Source: CAWBBA01 sp963729795
Lineage (GTDB): Bacteria > Desulfobacterota > Desulfomonilia > Desulfomonilales > Desulfomonilaceae
Assembly (NCBI GenBank): GCA_963729795.1
Contig: CAVSPC010000044.1
Span: 17,023-81,022, forward strand
Reading direction: 5' to 3'
DNA: 64,000 nt
Below, piece after piece: positions 63,115-64,000 of the stretch. The notes beneath the pieces are model-generated. The model had not been told where the DNA came from. It did not search any database and saw only the letters and a program-made list of their open reading frames with translations. Position 1 is the first letter of the stretch. Each line of letters opens with the position of its first letter. The position numbers were made by a program, and so were the translations under genes.

Positions 63115-63560
63115 TCACACCAAAAACCGCTCATCGAACTCTATTCCGGATTCAATCAATAATTTTCTAAATTCATCCAAAAACGACACCGTCTCGTGGT
63201 GGGCCTCCTGGGCCTTTATGTATTCTATAAGGCGATTTCGCTCGGGTACTGTTGTGGGTGAACGCACCGTATCCCGCCTGCCAATTGGTGAATCGGGGAA
63301 ATAGGCCATCTTCTTTGATCCGATAAGATGATGCTGCCTTGATGTCTTTGACGAAATCGGCCAAGGCACAGCTTGGATGCAAACTGGAAAGTATGTGAAC
63401 GTGGTCGAGGGTGCCATTTATCCTATACAAATGACTCCGACGCGCTTTCACGATTCCCCAAATGTAACGGAAACTCGGGGCGACGCCTTACGGACAACAC
63501 AGGCTCTCTGTTCTTTGTGGAGAAAACAATATGATAGCAGATCTGGGTGTACGTTGACAT
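63115..63560 (-). pseudogene. REP-associated tyrosine transposase (RAYT/IS200-like), broken
   Basis: In three frames on the minus strand: an N-terminus (MSTYTQICYHIVFSTKNREP), a middle with the HUH motif (TLDHVHILSSLHP) and a C-terminus with the tyrosine (LIEYIKAQEAHH). Restored it has the size of a RAYT (about 148 residues). The same palindrome types lie on both sides, which is the layout of RAYT with REP sequences. Frameshifts make it non-functional, or they are sequencing errors. Confidence 0.7.
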
Positions 63561-63584
63561 GCTCGTGTGTCCCGGCCTTCTAGT

Positions 63585-63660
63585 CGACCCCTTCGGGGTC
63601 GGTACCAGGATCATAGGTCCTTGTTCCCCGTGGGTTTCCCCCCACGGCTACCCATGGTAT
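63585..63660. repeat. Cluster of short palindromes (REP-like), right
   Basis: CGACCCC-TTC-GGGGTCG (63585-63601) and CCGTGGG-TTTCCC-CCCACGG (63628-63647), followed by GGCTACCCATGG, the same families as in the left cluster. Confidence 0.65.
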
Positions 63661-63802
63661 TCCCCTTCAGGAAATCGTGCCCGAATCAGAGTGACCGCGT
63701 ACTCGGAAAATTGAGCAATTGCAGCCCACGGGATGTATGGCCGAAGTCGCTGGTACTTGTTTACACAGAAGCATTCGCACATTTGTTAGGGCGATAGCCT
63801 TT

Positions 63803-64000
63803 TCACTTACTCCCTATTCCCGGTGAGCGTCTTCGGTCCCCTCCTTTAACTCGATTTCTCCAGTCCACCGGGATCTGCGATATTCCACGCCGATCTCCGC
63901 GATAGAGGAGAAAACCTTTCTCAAGACCGTATCGGTACAAATCCCGGGTGATCTCGACGTCATCCCGGCAATACCGCTCTATCAGGTCCATCTTCCCCTC
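63803..64000 (-). CDS. C-terminus of a helicase/exonuclease-domain protein, partial
   Basis: The frame is open to the window edge (from the in-frame ATG at 63991 and beyond). The last 65 residues contain YCRDDVEITRDLYRYGLEKG followed by FLLYR and IPVDW, a pattern seen at the end of proteins with a 3'-5' exonuclease (RNase H-like) or DEAD-helicase C-terminal domain. D in CRDDVE would be the last acidic catalytic residue. The start lies outside the window. Confidence 0.65.
   Translation of the reverse strand, partial: EGKMDLIERYCRDDVEITRDLYRYGLEKGFLLYRGDRRGISQIPVDWRNRVKGGDRRRSPGIGSK

Noticed and set aside
1..64000. CRISPR arrays, rRNA genes
   Set aside because: No regularly spaced direct repeats and no rRNA-like stretches seen on reading both strands.

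Overview
The window reads like a chromosome segment from a strictly anaerobic, signalling-rich Desulfobacterota bacterium (the old Deltaproteobacteria; a Desulfomonile-like host is my guess, not a result). The reasons are the density of multi-PAS hybrid histidine kinases, the PilZ proteins, a sigma-54 activator, the mid-range GC content and the mix of IS families. Two features dominate: heavy invasion by mobile elements, and an unusual number of single-base frameshifts.

Layout. 1-5.1 kb: housekeeping-like genes (a hemolysin III relative with a frameshift, an RRM RNA-binding protein, a DUF188 protein, an RluA-type pseudouridine synthase). 5.4-12.7 kb: a GAF + 7 PAS hybrid kinase cut by a 2.6 kb IS91-like element that carries a tyrosine recombinase and a frameshifted HUH transposase. 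13.3-27.4 kb: a signalling island with four PilZ proteins that share a short N-terminal repeat, a 135-aa protein made only of that repeat, and three more hybrid kinases in varying decay that share an N-terminal GSFD(I/L)R signature. 28-33.6 kb: an IS200-type element, a metallo-beta-lactamase-fold protein, a CtpA-type protease, a GlsB-like membrane protein and two HU-like proteins.

34.2-41.3 kb: a minus-strand operon that looks like the DNA-processing module of an integrative element: helicase (frameshifted), adenine methyltransferase, PD-(D/E)XK nuclease, a possible annealing protein and three overlapping tiny membrane proteins. 42.3-42.9 kb: a second IS200-type element.

43.3-53.9 kb is the most interesting region. 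A promoter is followed by three tandem short precursor-like genes whose products all end in (T/S)QWSK(S/F), then a radical SAM/SPASM maturase, a 38-aa ORF and a PAS/sigma-54 activator. This looks like a ribosomal peptide (RiPP) cluster, possibly making a Trp-Lys cyclophane. The maturase is split by two copies of one 1597-bp IS (4-bp CTAG duplications), the 38-aa ORF by a 1470-bp IS (7-bp duplication) and the activator by a 1780-bp IS66-type element (8-bp duplication). Removing the four elements restores every reading frame, so the ancestral cluster can be read exactly.

54.8-58.9 kb: accessory genes (zinc-ribbon proteins, excisionase-like proteins, a tyrosine integrase) ending at a tRNA-Ser(CGA), the likely attachment site of an integrated element that may include the 34-54 kb region. 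59-64 kb: tadA, an IS4-type element, an outer-membrane beta-barrel gene with three frameshifts, a terminator, a broken REP-associated transposase among palindromes, and the C-terminus of a helicase/exonuclease-like protein running off the window.
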